A DNA stretch of 26,473 nucleotides from the NCBI GenBank assembly GCA_034698045.1, contig JAQGAU010000543.1:1-26473 (forward strand), read 5' to 3'. The position numbers and the translations under genes are program-made. The notes under the pieces are model-generated. The model made no database searches, was not told the DNA's origin, and was given only the letters and a program-made list of their open reading frames with translations. Origin of the DNA: Paramacrobiotus richtersi. Lineage: Eukaryota > Tardigrada > Eutardigrada > Parachela > Macrobiotidae. Of the stretch, positions 9,924 through 21,360 are shown in pieces (position 1 is the stretch's first letter; the number at the start of each line of letters is the position of its first letter).

Positions 9924-11738
9924 ATGATCCACCCCATCCTCCTCCTCTGGGCTGTGTCCGTCCTTCTCCCCGCCGCCCACACCGTCCGCATCCTGGTGTG
10001 CCAGTCCGTCGACCTGCCCCGTCGCCCCAACTTCCGCCCGGGCGCAGGAACCAATGGGGGCGGAGGAACCGTGCTCTCCGTTCTTCCGGGATCCGTCTTT
10101 GTGCCCCATCTCCCGCACCACCCTACGGGCAGTCTCCCGACCATCCAGTTCCTGTATAATGGTGACAACGGCATCCTCAACTGGTTCCCCTATGGGGAAG
10201 ATTACGACTATGCTGACGCCAGCAGTGCCACCACTCCCTCGCATTTATCGAGCCTGGTTACTCAGCTCCTCAGTACGGATTCGATTATCTCGCAGCTGAC
10301 GACAATAGCGACGACCACGCCCTCTGGGATGTCGACGACTGGTGCCAGTACTAAAGGGTTTCCTGGGCCGCTGACACCGTGGGTACCCGGAACCCCGACG
10401 CATAATCCCCATGGAACAACGGGGGGATCGCCTGGAAGTGGCGCCACTGGAGTTTTCGGTAACCTCTCGACCGGAGGAACGGCAACGTCCAGTCCTCTAG
10501 GAAGTTCTCCGGGAAGTTTTGGTACCGGCGCGACCGGACTGCCTGGTGAACTTTCAACCGGAGGAACGTCTAATTATCAAACAAGCACGGCGGGACCGTT
10601 TGGTAGCGGGACTACCCGACTGCCTGCTGACCTTTCCACCGTGGGAACGCCAACTCCTAATCCTCAGACGAGTACGTCAGGACCGTTTGGAAGTGGTGCG
10701 ACTGGACAATCCGGCGACCCTTGGGCTGGGGGAACGCCAACTATTCCAGCAGTTACCACGGGACCTTTCGGTAGCAGTGGTACCGGACTATTCACCGGAG
10801 AAACAACGGAATCTCCTGGTAGCAGCGCAACTAATCTGCCCGGTGGTCTCTCAACAGGAACAGGTCCCGGAGGGACGGCTTCTTCCCATGGGTCGCCTGT
10901 AGATTACACATCAACATCCGATTCTGGACTTGTTGTCACCAGTACTGGCGGTGGTAGCGGTACTGCTACCACCGACGAATCAAACGTTTGGCCCAGTTCC
11001 GGTACTCGTATACCGTCGGCCGCATCGCCGGACTGGGGAACTCCTTCGGTGCCCATATCTCCGATTACCGGGGGAACGGATGAAATGGGCTCGACTACCC
11101 GGGTAACCGTCCCAAATGAGTTTAGTATCACGGCGCCCACGTCGATTGGGACGTCCGGTCCACGGCCGGGAACACTTCCACCGGCACCGATCGTTACCAC
11201 ACAGACAGCACCGGAAACACCGGCTTCGACAGTGAGAACGACCGAGAGCACGACCACACTGAAGTCTACCACAACACCGACAACGACCACTTCCACAACA
11301 ACTACAACAACAACGCCCACAACAACGCGTGCAACGACGCCCACAACGACGCCGACTACGACGCCCACTACAACGCCCACTACGACACCGATTACAACGG
11401 CCACTACGATGCCCACAACAACCCGTACAACAACGCCTACGACCACGACCCGTACAACCACCGCGCCCACCACCACTCAACCCACCACCACAGTCCCGAC
11501 AACGCGGACGACGGTGACCACGACCACCAGCACCACAACGCGTCCGACCACGCGCTACGTCCCACCACCGCCTCCAGCGACGCCCGCGCCGCGTCCAACA
11601 GCGCCCCCCGCTACCACCCGCCCGGGACGAAGACCCGTCGCGCCGGGAACCGGCAGCGTTTATATGATAACACCGCGACCGGGTGGGACTACACCGAAAC
11701 GGCCACAAATTGCGACTAACCCGCCGTGGCCGGGTTAG
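9924..11738 (+). CDS. Secreted mucin-like Thr/Ser/Gly/Pro-rich protein
   Basis: A single exon of 604 residues. I start it at 9924 because this is the first in-frame ATG and it directly opens a signal peptide (MIHPILLLWAVSVLLPAAHT). An N-terminal segment of about 90 residues is followed by degenerate repeats of roughly 30-40 residues (about residues 140-320) with recurring GPFGSG.TG and LSTGGT motifs. A Gly/Ser/Thr-rich region comes next, then a threonine-proline tract (about residues 440-545) of TTTP units, and a Pro-rich basic tail with PPPPPATPAPRP. There is no transmembrane segment, GPI-type tail or cysteine-rich domain, so it is probably a secreted, heavily O-glycosylated polymer for mucus, cuticle coat or gut lining. 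Long open frames on the opposite strand (Val/Gly-rich) are mirror images of the Thr/Pro codons. Local GC content exceeds that of the flanks. Confidence 0.8.
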   Translation: MIHPILLLWAVSVLLPAAHTVRILVCQSVDLPRRPNFRPGAGTNGGGGTVLSVLPGSVFVPHLPHHPTGSLPTIQFLYNGDNGILNWFPYGEDYDYADASSATTPSHLSSLVTQLLSTDSIISQLTTIATTTPSGMSTTGASTKGFPGPLTPWVPGTPTHNPHGTTGGSPGSGATGVFGNLSTGGTATSSPLGSSPGSFGTGATGLPGELSTGGTSNYQTSTAGPFGSGTTRLPADLSTVGTPTPNPQTSTSGPFGSGATGQSGDPWAGGTPTIPAVTTGPFGSSGTGLFTGETTESPGSSATNLPGGLSTGTGPGGTASSHGSPVDYTSTSDSGLVVTSTGGGSGTATTDESNVWPSSGTRIPSAASPDWGTPSVPISPITGGTDEMGSTTRVTVPNEFSITAPTSIGTSGPRPGTLPPAPIVTTQTAPETPASTVRTTESTTTLKSTTTPTTTTSTTTTTTTPTTTRATTPTTTPTTTPTTTPTTTPITTATTMPTTTRTTTPTTTTRTTTAPTTTQPTTTVPTTRTTVTTTTSTTTRPTTRYVPPPPPATPAPRPTAPPATTRPGRRPVAPGTGSVYMITPRPGGTTPKRPQIATNPPWPG

Positions 11739-12624
11739 TCGGCCCAAACGACACCGAAATGGGCTATATCGGTATGGCCGGTGTTGAACTGTGTCTTACT
11801 GCATTGGCATAGCAAGCACCAGTCAGGTTGTGTTGGATCCCGTAATCTGACCATTTTATGATGTCTTCTGGCGTGCAGTACAGCTTATTGAAGATGCAGT
11901 TGTAGTCGCTTAAAACTGAAGTCCTTTGCTAGCAGATGCTTTGTTTATCTTATACATAAGTAAATAATCATTGCACGAGCAGACAAAGTTGACAGTGACA
12001 TACTAGCGATCGAATTACTAATTACAAACTAAACAAGTGATCATAATTTCTCTGATAATGAGAAATGACAACTGAGCACCTTCAAGTTCGGTAACACACT
12101 GATACTGGCCGAATAAGTGTTACGGTGCAGTAAACTCGCCAGCTGATTTTCGGTTAGGAGTATTTTCATGAACACCTTGTCGGTGTCTTTTTATCTTTGG
12201 AACTATTAAGCATGTATACAGCTTGATTTGTCGTGCTAGCTTACACACAGGGACGACTCTTGCCGACTACTTGTAACACATAGGTCTAGTGGGACAACAC
12301 ATTTTAATCTTGTGGGACGAAGTAATTTCCAGTTCTTGCAACGCGGTATCCAGAATAACTGATATACTTTTTTTCTGTGTAGCTACAAGCTGTGGAGTGA
12401 ATTTTTCAGGTATATTGAGCAAAAGTACTATAGCATACTATAGTTCATGGACGATTACTATAGCAATCGAAACCAATCGAGTTACTAAGGAACATCACCC
12501 CGCTTTGCGCTCGTGATGGAGAGCTAATTTTCTCATCCAGACAGCATGTAAACAATACTGTATCAGCACACAGCCGTGCTCTGCGTAAACAATACGTAAT
12601 ACAGGTCATACTGTCAACGAATGC
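11739..12624. other. Intergenic stretch, no supported gene
   Basis: This is AT-rich sequence between the mucin-like gene and the coiled-coil gene. I see no supported open frame, RNA gene or clear repeat. Confidence 0.45.
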
Positions 12625-15421
12625 ATGATCTTCCCTCTTCATGATTACAACCAACACATTATGGATGTTCCGTTGAAACCACGTCCGCAGCAACACGCGG
12701 ACATCCTCTTATCCAGTGCGCCCACGTGCTTGCCCAATGATGCCCAGCTATCTCCCTCCTTGACTGATGTGGCGATTGGCACGCGTCGGACGCCATTGCG
12801 TAATGTCACCCGACATTCCCGCGTGCAATCGAAACGTCTGACAACCGCGGGGGTGGCGGTGGAAGGGCCGGCGCCCAAAGCAGCTAGAAACAATCCCGAA
12901 TATGTCCTCGGGCATATCAAACGCCAGCCGGGCTTTATGTACGTGAGACACTGTGGTTTTGATACTATAACGCTTGCAGGAGACCATCAAGAGGAAGCAC
13001 TTTAGCGTTTCGATCACACCAACACACTGTTTTATGTCTCTTATGGTTGTTGTGAATGGGTTTACCAAGTTCGGCCCAATTTTTACTGGAATATGTTGTA
13101 ATACAACAGAGGTGTTTACTGGATTGATACTTTGCATACTTTTTTTTGTTGGATTATTACGTTATTATGTCGTTGGCTAATGTTAGGATCATTATAGACG
13201 AAAACCGGTGACGAACGAAGACTACATCATGCGAGCGACCCGCCTCATCGAGGCGGAACGCATGACGACCGAGGTGGATGAAGCCCTGAAAGCGGTGAAG
13301 GATGGGTTTGCGGCCGAGATGGACCGTTGCATGCAGCGTAAGCAGGGCTCGGTCAGGAAGAACCAGGCCTTGATGACCGCTATGAAGGACTTTTCCCACT
13401 TTATCCAAGTAATCGTGACTGACTGTGCTACCAGTTCATGCTGAGTAATGCTCTGTATTTTGGATTATTAGATGAACGATCATTGGATAGCGCATAACAG
13501 AAAACGGCAAGAGGATGATGAGCACTTAACGGCCGCGTATCAGCAGCGTTTCAAAGAGTACGTAACACGTAACGTTTCAGAAATTACGCAATTTAGAAGA
13601 ACACTGCAACGACAGTTTCACGCATCACAATTTGAAATCACAGTAAAGCGGGAATTCTTAGTAGGATGCATGTTGTGACGTCAGTTCGTGTCAAAGCATT
13701 TGAAATTTCTAAACTTTTGTTCACATGTTCAATACATACTACAATTTTTTTTTGTGGCACTAGCTGTATTTTGCGAATTGTATTCAATTCTCAACCTTTC
13801 CTCACTGCAGATTACAGGTGGAACAAGAAGCAGCCACGCGAAGTCGCTACCATTTACGCCAGCGCTGGGAAGCGTTACTACCGTATGAAGCCTTTTTCAT
13901 CAAACTACTGACGCACATTACCGGAGTAAGCTAAAACAAGTAAGCTGCAAAAGAAAACATCCAGCTTATGCAGCTGCAAATTGTTCATGGATCCTTCTAC
14001 GTGCAGTACAATGATGTAGAGCATTTTGCCGCGGAAATCGAGCGTCAGACCGCCATCATTGAATGCACCAAGCAGACGGTGGTTGATCTGGAAAAGCTGC
14101 GGATAGAGGCGGCGGCGTTTCACCTTCGCCTTGACCAGGTATCCTAGAAGATTCGTTGCAACAAAGATCGTTTCAATGCCGCACAACTTTCCGATTTCCT
14201 GTTTCAAAGACCTGTTAAATTACATTATAACCAGGTCACATAGTAGACCGAGTGTTGTGATGTTGTTTCAGAACACCGAATTTATTCACACTGTTAAAAA
14301 TTTAATGCTTATATGTTTTAATGTTCCCTTTCAAACAAGAAATGCACAGACTCAGTTGTGAGACTCGGTGTGCTCTCTGTTTAAGAAAAGTGTCTTGTGT
14401 ACAGGCAACGAAAAGCAAGTTGGGCAAGTGTGATGCGGAAATTCAGCAACTGGAAGAAGCGAAAGTTCAGCTGGAAAAGGAACTAGAGGCCTTACAGATA
14501 GAGCGGCAACAGGATATGGAGAACCGGCAAGCAGATATCACAGAGTACCTGCGTCTCGTTATGTGAGTACAACTTGTACATAAGCATGCACGTTGTGTAC
14601 TGCTGCAAAGACCGTGATTAACACGAGTTTACATTAACAATGTAAGAGCATGGACATACAGAGTATACATAAGAGTGTACATTAAGTGCGCATTCTTTTA
14701 CAGTATCACTGTAACGCTGTCCACAGATTTCAGAAACTGGTAAACATTTTTAAGCAAACTCTTTCAGGGATAACAATTATACTTTTTCTCTGCACCTACA
14801 ACTGTCTTTACAATTAGACGTGGAAACGTATACAGTAGAAAAATGTTATGTACTAGATGTGCGCCAGTTGTTACTAGTATATATCACTGTTTCTACAAAT
14901 GTGAAACTAATCAAAATATCAAATACGTGATTTGACTTCAGTTAACTAGCAGTAACTGGAAAACTTGATGTACATACTACAGACAGAGAGATTATGATCA
15001 TGAATATACACTATATACATACATACACTACATACACATAACAAAAAACTGTTTATTATCGATATACCATCAATTTTGTAGACAACTGCATGAAATCTAC
15101 CAAACCGCATGCGCTATAATGGGGACCAGCGACATCCTCCCCGAGCACAAGAACATCCCCCTGAAAACCAAAACCCTAGAAACCTGCCTCAACGACAGCC
15201 ACATCATCACCACCGCAATCCACTTCGTCTACAACAACACCAACTGGCGGGCATTGGAGCGGCACCGTAAAGTCCACCTAGACGAGATCGGCAGTCTAGC
15301 AGGTTCGGGATACTTTCCCCACATCCCGTACAAACACTACCTCCGTCCGGTGCCCTTTGTCCCCCTAGAAAAGGTCACCATAGCGAAGCCGAAGGAGTCG
15401 ACGGACGTCGAAGAAGTTTGA
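12625..15421 (+). CDS. CCDC42/CFAP73-like axonemal coiled-coil protein (DUF4200 type)
   Basis: Seven proposed exons: 12625-12938, 13198-13408, 13472-13642, 13818-13925, 14007-14138, 14405-14562, 15082-15421. Intron phases agree at every junction and the product is about 477 residues; the ATG at 12661 is an alternative start. A basic N-terminal region precedes the coiled coil. Exons 2-3 contain RATRLIEAERMTTEVDEALK followed by basic and acidic heptads, matching the 'LLEKRREM.EV..AL' opening of the CCDC42/CFAP73 domain; later exons continue the coil (IQQLEEAKVQLEKELEAL). The last exon resembles the family's terminal region. Members sit in motile cilia and flagella (inner-arm modifier complex of CFAP73) or the sperm manchette and tail (CCDC42), so a sperm or ciliary role is likely. 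Uncertain points: exon 3 may end at 13660, and a 37-base intron after 12942 is an alternative. Confidence 0.7.
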
Positions 15422-15708
15422 ATGATTCATTGTGCAACAAATGCGATGTTAATCCCTGGTTTTGAACAGAGTCGTTAGTGTGGTGTTTGGCGTAGTGTCC
15501 AAATATAAACTAACAAGTATGCGTATGTGGAATGTTGTGGCAGTTTCGACGTGATGGACTGCAGACGGCGATGCGTATTGACAGTTTAACTGCTCATTAA
15601 ACAGCGTCAGACAAATCTGTAACGTATACGTAGAGTGTATTTACGTTATGAAAACAAGAAGCTTGAATGCAAAGAAAATTTGGTATTACTGTCTGAAAAA
15701 TCATTCGT

Positions 15709-15850
15709 TTTTATTTACTTTTTATTTGTTTATTTTTTATTTAACGATTTATTTTTATCCATCTTTTGTCATTAATTATTTATATTCATCATTATTTTAT
15801 TCAGTATTGTTTACTATTTATCTATTATTTATTTCAGTATTCCTATACAT
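15709..15850 (+). repeat. T-rich low-complexity tract (TTTAT-type)
   Basis: The tract is dominated by imperfect TTTAT/TTTTA units. It gives a spurious Phe/Leu/Tyr-rich open frame, and no gene is inferred from it. Confidence 0.7.
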
Positions 15851-16765
15851 TTTAATACAATTCTAGTTAGCAGTTTTATTTCACACCGGTCATCGTGCAT
15901 TGAATATACTTTTTCTATTACTTTTTTGACAGAACAATCTCTATAGTCTATACACATTTATAGCCAGATTCGGATTGTAGATGAATGACCGTTTCGTTGA
16001 CGTGCGCGTGTAATTAAAGAAGAAGAGATGTTCAATAAACTGCAATGTATTCAGTGTAAGTGATGCGGCAATGAACGACATACTTAATCTTTATCGTTAC
16101 ACCGTGATTTGCTGTTTAATATCACCGTCCATTTCCGCTGCTGCTCGGCTAGTCAATTGTGGTAATTGGAAACCGCTGACAAAGGCGGGGATGAATGGGA
16201 CGATTATGGACATGATTAAATAAACTGCCTGATGGATTGGATGATTAACGGAGGGACGAGCTCTAAGTGGCTTGTTGTTGATCAATACCAGTAGGTATCA
16301 ATTGTGTCGTAGATTAACCGTTAACGCACTACACCGTCCAACCACACAGGTAATTGCGCTTAATGGCACTTTACCGCGTGCGCTTCTTTGGGGACAGTCT
16401 TCCTGTCAGTTGTTGGGTGAAATGTTATTAAATCTCAATGATTGATTCCATCGGCTTGTGTAATGATTATTCACTTTCCACCTCACTGCCCATTTTCTAA
16501 TGGGCCTTGCGTGTTTATCCTGTCGTTGACAACAGCGCTTTTTCTGGCTGTATCCATCGAGCTTGTACAGTTTGCAAAAAGGTCACGCAAGGAGCGATAC
16601 ATTACAGTAGCAAGATTAATGTAAGTATAAGTTTTAGTTTAGATAAACAGTTGTGTTACGGCTAATGAGGTTTGTTGGTTGGGTAGATGCGGGAATTAAT
16701 AGGCATAGTTTGCTGATGGTTATTGGGCTGTTACTGGCCCGGAACCGAGTGGTAAGACGGCCGTG

Positions 16766-16773
16766 TATAAATA
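16766..16773 (+). promoter_or_regulatory. Possible TATA box of the homeobox gene
   Basis: TATAAATA lies in a fairly GC-rich context about 560 bases before the homeobox start codon. If used, it implies a long 5' UTR or a 5' UTR intron; TTTGTTTTTAG just before the ATG at 17333 would serve as acceptor. Confidence 0.3.
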
Positions 16774-17332
16774 GCGTCAACTGTCACATACGACGGCCAT
16801 AGCTGATCGGACAGATACGCACTGGCATGTCCTAATGAGCCGAGAAACACCGATCTGCCAAAACTGCACATCTAGTCTTTATCCCTTATTAATCGATCAA
16901 TTAACCATGCTACATAGAGTATTCGTAAACGAAGTATCAGGTCTGGAATCTTCAAGTTAAACAGCTGGTTTCCACTGTAAAAACCATCAATTTGGGATAA
17001 AAGTGCCATTTTGTTAGTGTTAGCGTTAAAACCTACTAATGATAGTGTTAAACATTGTTTAAACTGGCGCAGATAGCATTCGTTGGTTGACTGGCCGTAG
17101 CTCCGCCCAGCTGCGCGGAGTCAAGTCCCGTTAAACGACGCTGCGTTGTGTAATGACATATGCCAATGAATGCGTGTTTATTGGGTAGTAAGTGTATCAT
17201 TAACTCGTCGTATATTAGACGCAACAAATCTCCATCATATCGGCTATTTTGAAGAGCAGAACGGTGCACTTCATTCGGATGATCGTTGCGGCCGGTTGCC
17301 GTTGAAAGAGAGTATCGAATTTGTTTTTAGCG

Positions 17333-20109
17333 ATGGCCAGCGAATCACCCGTGGATTATTCCCAGTCCAACAAGTTTTCCATCGACTTTTTACTGCAACG
17401 AAATGATGGACACAAGTCCGGGATGAATCAGATGAGCAGTGTGGCCGGCCCGTTGCCGTTGCCGTGTGCGCAGAGGATGTCACCTTCGCGTAAGTTATCG
17501 AGTTACCAGCCATCGCACATCAGCTACTGTAAATTAGTACTTTTTGTTAATTTTATGACAATTTCCTTCCACAGATTATTTGTGCATTTCAGCGTCTCAA
17601 AACCGATAACAGTGAACATTTCTGTTTAGTAGTGATAAACATGTGAATTAGCAATGCAACCTGGACGTACTTCGGTTCTAAAGTTTCGCGAACTTTTTCT
17701 TAGCTAAACGTTTGATTATAGATCTTAGCTAAAAGTTATCAAGTTGGATTGTTATATAAGTCAAAACTGCAGAAGCTTTGAGACATAAAGCAGCGATATA
17801 TACTTTCGCGAAATAGTTAGTGCAGTCAGTGCATTATGAGTATAAAATGCTGTACAGCTTGAGTGAAGGTAGATGCCATCGACAATACATATTTTAGCAT
17901 TTCTTTTACATCAGTTTCTGTCGAGGATAACTGTTCATATTCTTTAAGGTGTTTAGTTAGATAAAATTTTAATGTTGTTTTCATGTGCATTTCGTTTCTC
18001 ATGCTGCTTCCGCGAGATGACCGCAATCGTATCGAAAATAATTTAATAGATAATCCGTTACAAGAATTTGCAGCACTCAGCAATCGTATTTCCGAAGGTA
18101 ACGGATAAAACGCCAAAGATGCGCAGATTCAGCCCTTTCCAAAACAGAGCAGAAGCAACTTATTTGGTAAATTGTACAACTTTAACCCGTTTGTTAGATA
18201 GTGTATCGTAAGAGCTCCCTTTTGACAATTGATTTGAAAAAATCGAAAAGAGGACGTGATCTTTACCATGCAAACGGTGGTTCTGTCTTTGTACACTAAA
18301 AATGCTAAATTCTATATCAGTGTAATGGGATTGTGGCACATTACGTGAAAACCGGTCGCATAATACAAAAATACCGGTGACCTTTCCGCCCGGGCAGCAG
18401 CACCGCCAACGCCGTAACCGAGGCAATTAGTTTTTTGTCGAAGCTTTTAGCCAGTGCAGATATGAATGACGGCATTTACGCCGGCTAACTGTAGGACGCT
18501 ACCATTTAATTGGAATATTTAGAGCGTACGGGGACGAGTTGAGTGAAGACTAGTGCGCGCCCACAGTCCCGGTCGCTATCCCACGTTAAGTGGAGCGTGA
18601 GGCGGCCAAGCGCGTCAAGAGACTCATCTGCCTCATTATCTCATAGAGAGTGATACTCATATCATGCGCTAATGCGCCGCCGTGAATATTCATAACAGTC
18701 ATATTGCTAATGGACCGCAGTCACTGCGCGGTCGATATTCATCACCCAGATAATTCATTTACTGATTCGTATCGCGGTATTTTGGTTGAACCGATACGAG
18801 ACGGTTTTGTTACGTTATTTTACAGCAACCGCTCCGGGCGAACGACCGATGCTGTGACGCTCGTGAGCCCAAAACACTCAGCCTGGTTTAAACTTAGCCT
18901 GTTATTCTCCTGCGAATCTCGAGAGCGGTTGCCAGGTGCACACAACCAAATTTAAGTATTGTGGTTCTTTTAATTATAAACCGTGTCACAGTGATATTCC
19001 AGACATCAGTGTTTAACAGAAACAATCAACAAGAATAAAACTGGATGCACCCTTTTCAGCATCACCAGATTCCGTGGAATGCGACGATAACGAGGTGTTT
19101 GAAGTCAGTCGGGATGGAGCCGGCTCGAGTCTCTCCCGGAACAGCGAGCAGCACTCGGAGAGTGAACGGCGAAAGCGGCCGCGCACTGCTTTCACTGCCA
19201 CACAGATCAAGACACTCGAAACCGAGTTCGAGAAAAACAAGTATCTCTCGGTAGCGAAACGGGTAGAATTATCCAAAGTGCTCGGCTTGTCACAACAGCA
19301 GCTGAAAGTCTGGTACCAGTAAGTTAAAAAAACGTTGCATGCCGCAGTCCTCTTTTGCAGTGTAAAAGCCAAGCCAATAATAAGAACAAACAGTGCTTGT
19401 GGTCAAATATGTGAAACCACAGGCGTATTCATTGCTAACAACCTCATCTGTTATCGCATTTCATTCTCCATGCCCTTTATCTTGACAGGAACCGGCGCAC
19501 CAAATGGAAGCGTAAATTCGCCAATGATCTGGAATCTATGGCCCAGCAATATTACAGCTCGCTGGGAATGAACAGCTCGCGACCGATGCTGATCGGTGAC
19601 CGACTGTGGATCTTCAATTCCCCCCAGGTAGCGCTGCAGTTTCACAATTGCTTTTAGCTTAACTTTTCTGACAATTGTCGTATGATTTGAAATCAGATCA
19701 AATTAAGCGTCGGAAACAAAAGTTTTTTTTAAATGACATCATAATAGGCAACCTAGCGCTTGATCCCTCCCTGACGCAGTTCGAAATGTAAACACCCGCT
19801 TAAGTTACACCTGGGCACAGTTTTTTAGAAACAACATTTTGTTGCGATATAGTTGTGGATCAAGTGTGAAATGTTGAATCAAAGCTATGCATTGTATATA
19901 GCCATACGTACTTGCAGGACGTCCCGTTGAATCTCCGTCGCCAGCTAATGGACAACGTTCCCGGGGGACCGCCCTCCACCATGATGCCGCCGGCACCTGG
20001 CCTGCTCGGCTCACTCGGCCGGAGCGCCCTTCTCAGCCCCCTTCAACCCGGTATGCCCATGAATCCCCCGACCAATCAGAAGCGAACGTTCCCTCCATTG
20101 CCCAATTAA
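17333..20109 (+). CDS. ANTP-class NK-like homeobox transcription factor, BarH/Barx-like
   Basis: Four exons: 17333-17489, 19060-19318, 19489-19627, 19918-20109. Phases 1, 2 and 0 match, giving 248 residues. The start ATG has strong context (TTAGCGATGG). Residues 15-21 are FSIDFLL, an Engrailed-homology-1 motif that binds Groucho corepressors. The homeodomain spans about residues 90-149: KRPRTAF at the N-terminal arm, Leu16, Phe20, and helix 3 VWYQNRRTKWKRK with Trp48, Gln50, Asn51 and Arg53. Tyr rather than Phe at position 49 and LGLSQ before helix 3 point to the BarH/Barx group, but I cannot fix the orthologue. A conserved-looking post-homeodomain segment follows (RPMLIGDRLWIF, about 170-181), then a Pro-rich tail. 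One intron splits homeodomain codon 50. It likely acts in the nucleus as a repressor in cell-type specification. The first intron is 1570 nt. Confidence 0.9.
17490..19059 (+). other. Large first intron of the homeobox gene
   Basis: The intron runs from GTAAGT to CCTTTTCAG. At 1570 nt it is by far the longest in the window, a usual place for enhancers in developmental genes. Frames inside it (such as 18704-18955) have no support as genes. Confidence 0.7.
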
Positions 20110-21360
20110 ATAAGCAAAAGACTAACTATTAACATCCTTATCGGCCCATAGGTGTACATGAGGAGTAATGCTAACATAAGCTTTGGAGTTATTTTCTTTA
20201 TCCATTAATGTAATTGATCAGATTAGCGACAGAGTGTTGGCGTCCGTTCAAAGCGGCTGTTTTGTATTAATATTGGTCTTGCACAGGTGTTTGTATGTCA
20301 GGTGCGTATGCTGCAGTTGCGAACAGACTAAGGCATCAAAGGAAAAAGATAATAATTATAAGGGAACTTGTGCTTAAACCTTTTTATCTGTATATATTTT
20401 CGAAGTACGACACAGCCATTTCCGCGGATAACCTGGTCCATTCTCGCTCATTTGCTACCTGCTCTATGTGCATACGTCCAGATAATCGCAGCTGCGTACA
20501 GTGAGCACATGCTTGTTTAAGTTAATAAATGTAACACCTAACTCAACAAGTAAGTACTTGATACTTCCAACAGTCACATCAAGCATATAACTCATATTTC
20601 GTTATCGGAATCGTCACTGAAAGCACCACGCACACAAAAAGTCTTTCGCTTCTGCAAAACAATACTGATGTTCTGGAAGAAAACAACAGCATACCCTTTG
20701 TGCTACCGACCTACCACATGGACTGCAGTGGTGTGTGCATTCAGTGACTATCTCCTGTAAAACATGCAAATAAAAAAGCACCAATAAATGTACTGCATAC
20801 ACACTGGATTCCTGTCGCTAACGAAGTTCTCAGTTCTCCATGGATGACGTTTCCAACAGCTTAATCTCTAGTTATCTAATATCGCACGTTCAAACGAGAC
20901 TCAGGTCTTAGCCGTTCTGCATGGCACCACATATCGGCAGGAAGCCAGTAACTCACAACATAGCAGCCGTAAGCATCCTTTAACCTGCGGAACCAGTGAT
21001 CGAGATGCTGAGGAAATTTACCGTTGCATCAATAGTTCGGATACCTGCTCACAATCATGGTCATCAGTCCATCAAAGGATTTAATTTGCGCACAGCATTA
21101 CAGTAACCCGCTCATTGTCGGTTCTACATCCATACGTTTATAAAGTAAAACCTCAATAAAATGCCCCCGCTGGAGGGCTGCAGAGCTGGTGGCCATTCTA
21201 CCGCTAAAACATGCAAACACTTTTTACTATACAATACAGCGTAAAATTTCGGGTAATTTTTGAAAGAATTTTCCGAGGTAATCCTTCTAACAGCAGTGTA
21301 CTACAATATGTCTCCAACGGATCTTCCCCGATTTCATCAGTGGTCAATGTCGCTGGAATT
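20110..21360. other. Homeobox 3' flank and intergenic stretch
   Basis: AATAAA at 20524-20529, about 415 bases after the stop codon, is a plausible poly(A) signal for the homeobox transcript. Nothing else is recognised up to the minus-strand knottin gene. Confidence 0.45.

Larger units (their letters stand above)
15422..17332. other. Intergenic region upstream of the homeobox gene
   Basis: A T-rich low-complexity tract lies at about 15709-15850. ATTAAA at 15596-15601 or AATAAA at 16034-16039 could end the coiled-coil transcript. The rest probably holds the promoter and 5' UTR of the homeobox gene. A 60-codon hydrophobic frame ending in a GTAAGT at about 16620 has no partner exon I can support. 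Confidence 0.4.

Noticed and set aside
10904..11747. Long minus-strand open frames (190 and 255 codons) opposite the mucin-like gene
   Set aside because: Their Val/Gly- and Arg/Cys-rich repeats are the mirror of Thr/Pro codons in the sense gene, with no signal peptide or domain.
15648..15866. 72-codon Phe/Tyr/Leu-rich frame
   Set aside because: It is a translation of T-rich low-complexity DNA.
16442..16624. 60-codon hydrophobic frame ending at a GTAAGT donor
   Set aside because: It starts with no good context, and no matching downstream exon or family is found; probably chance.
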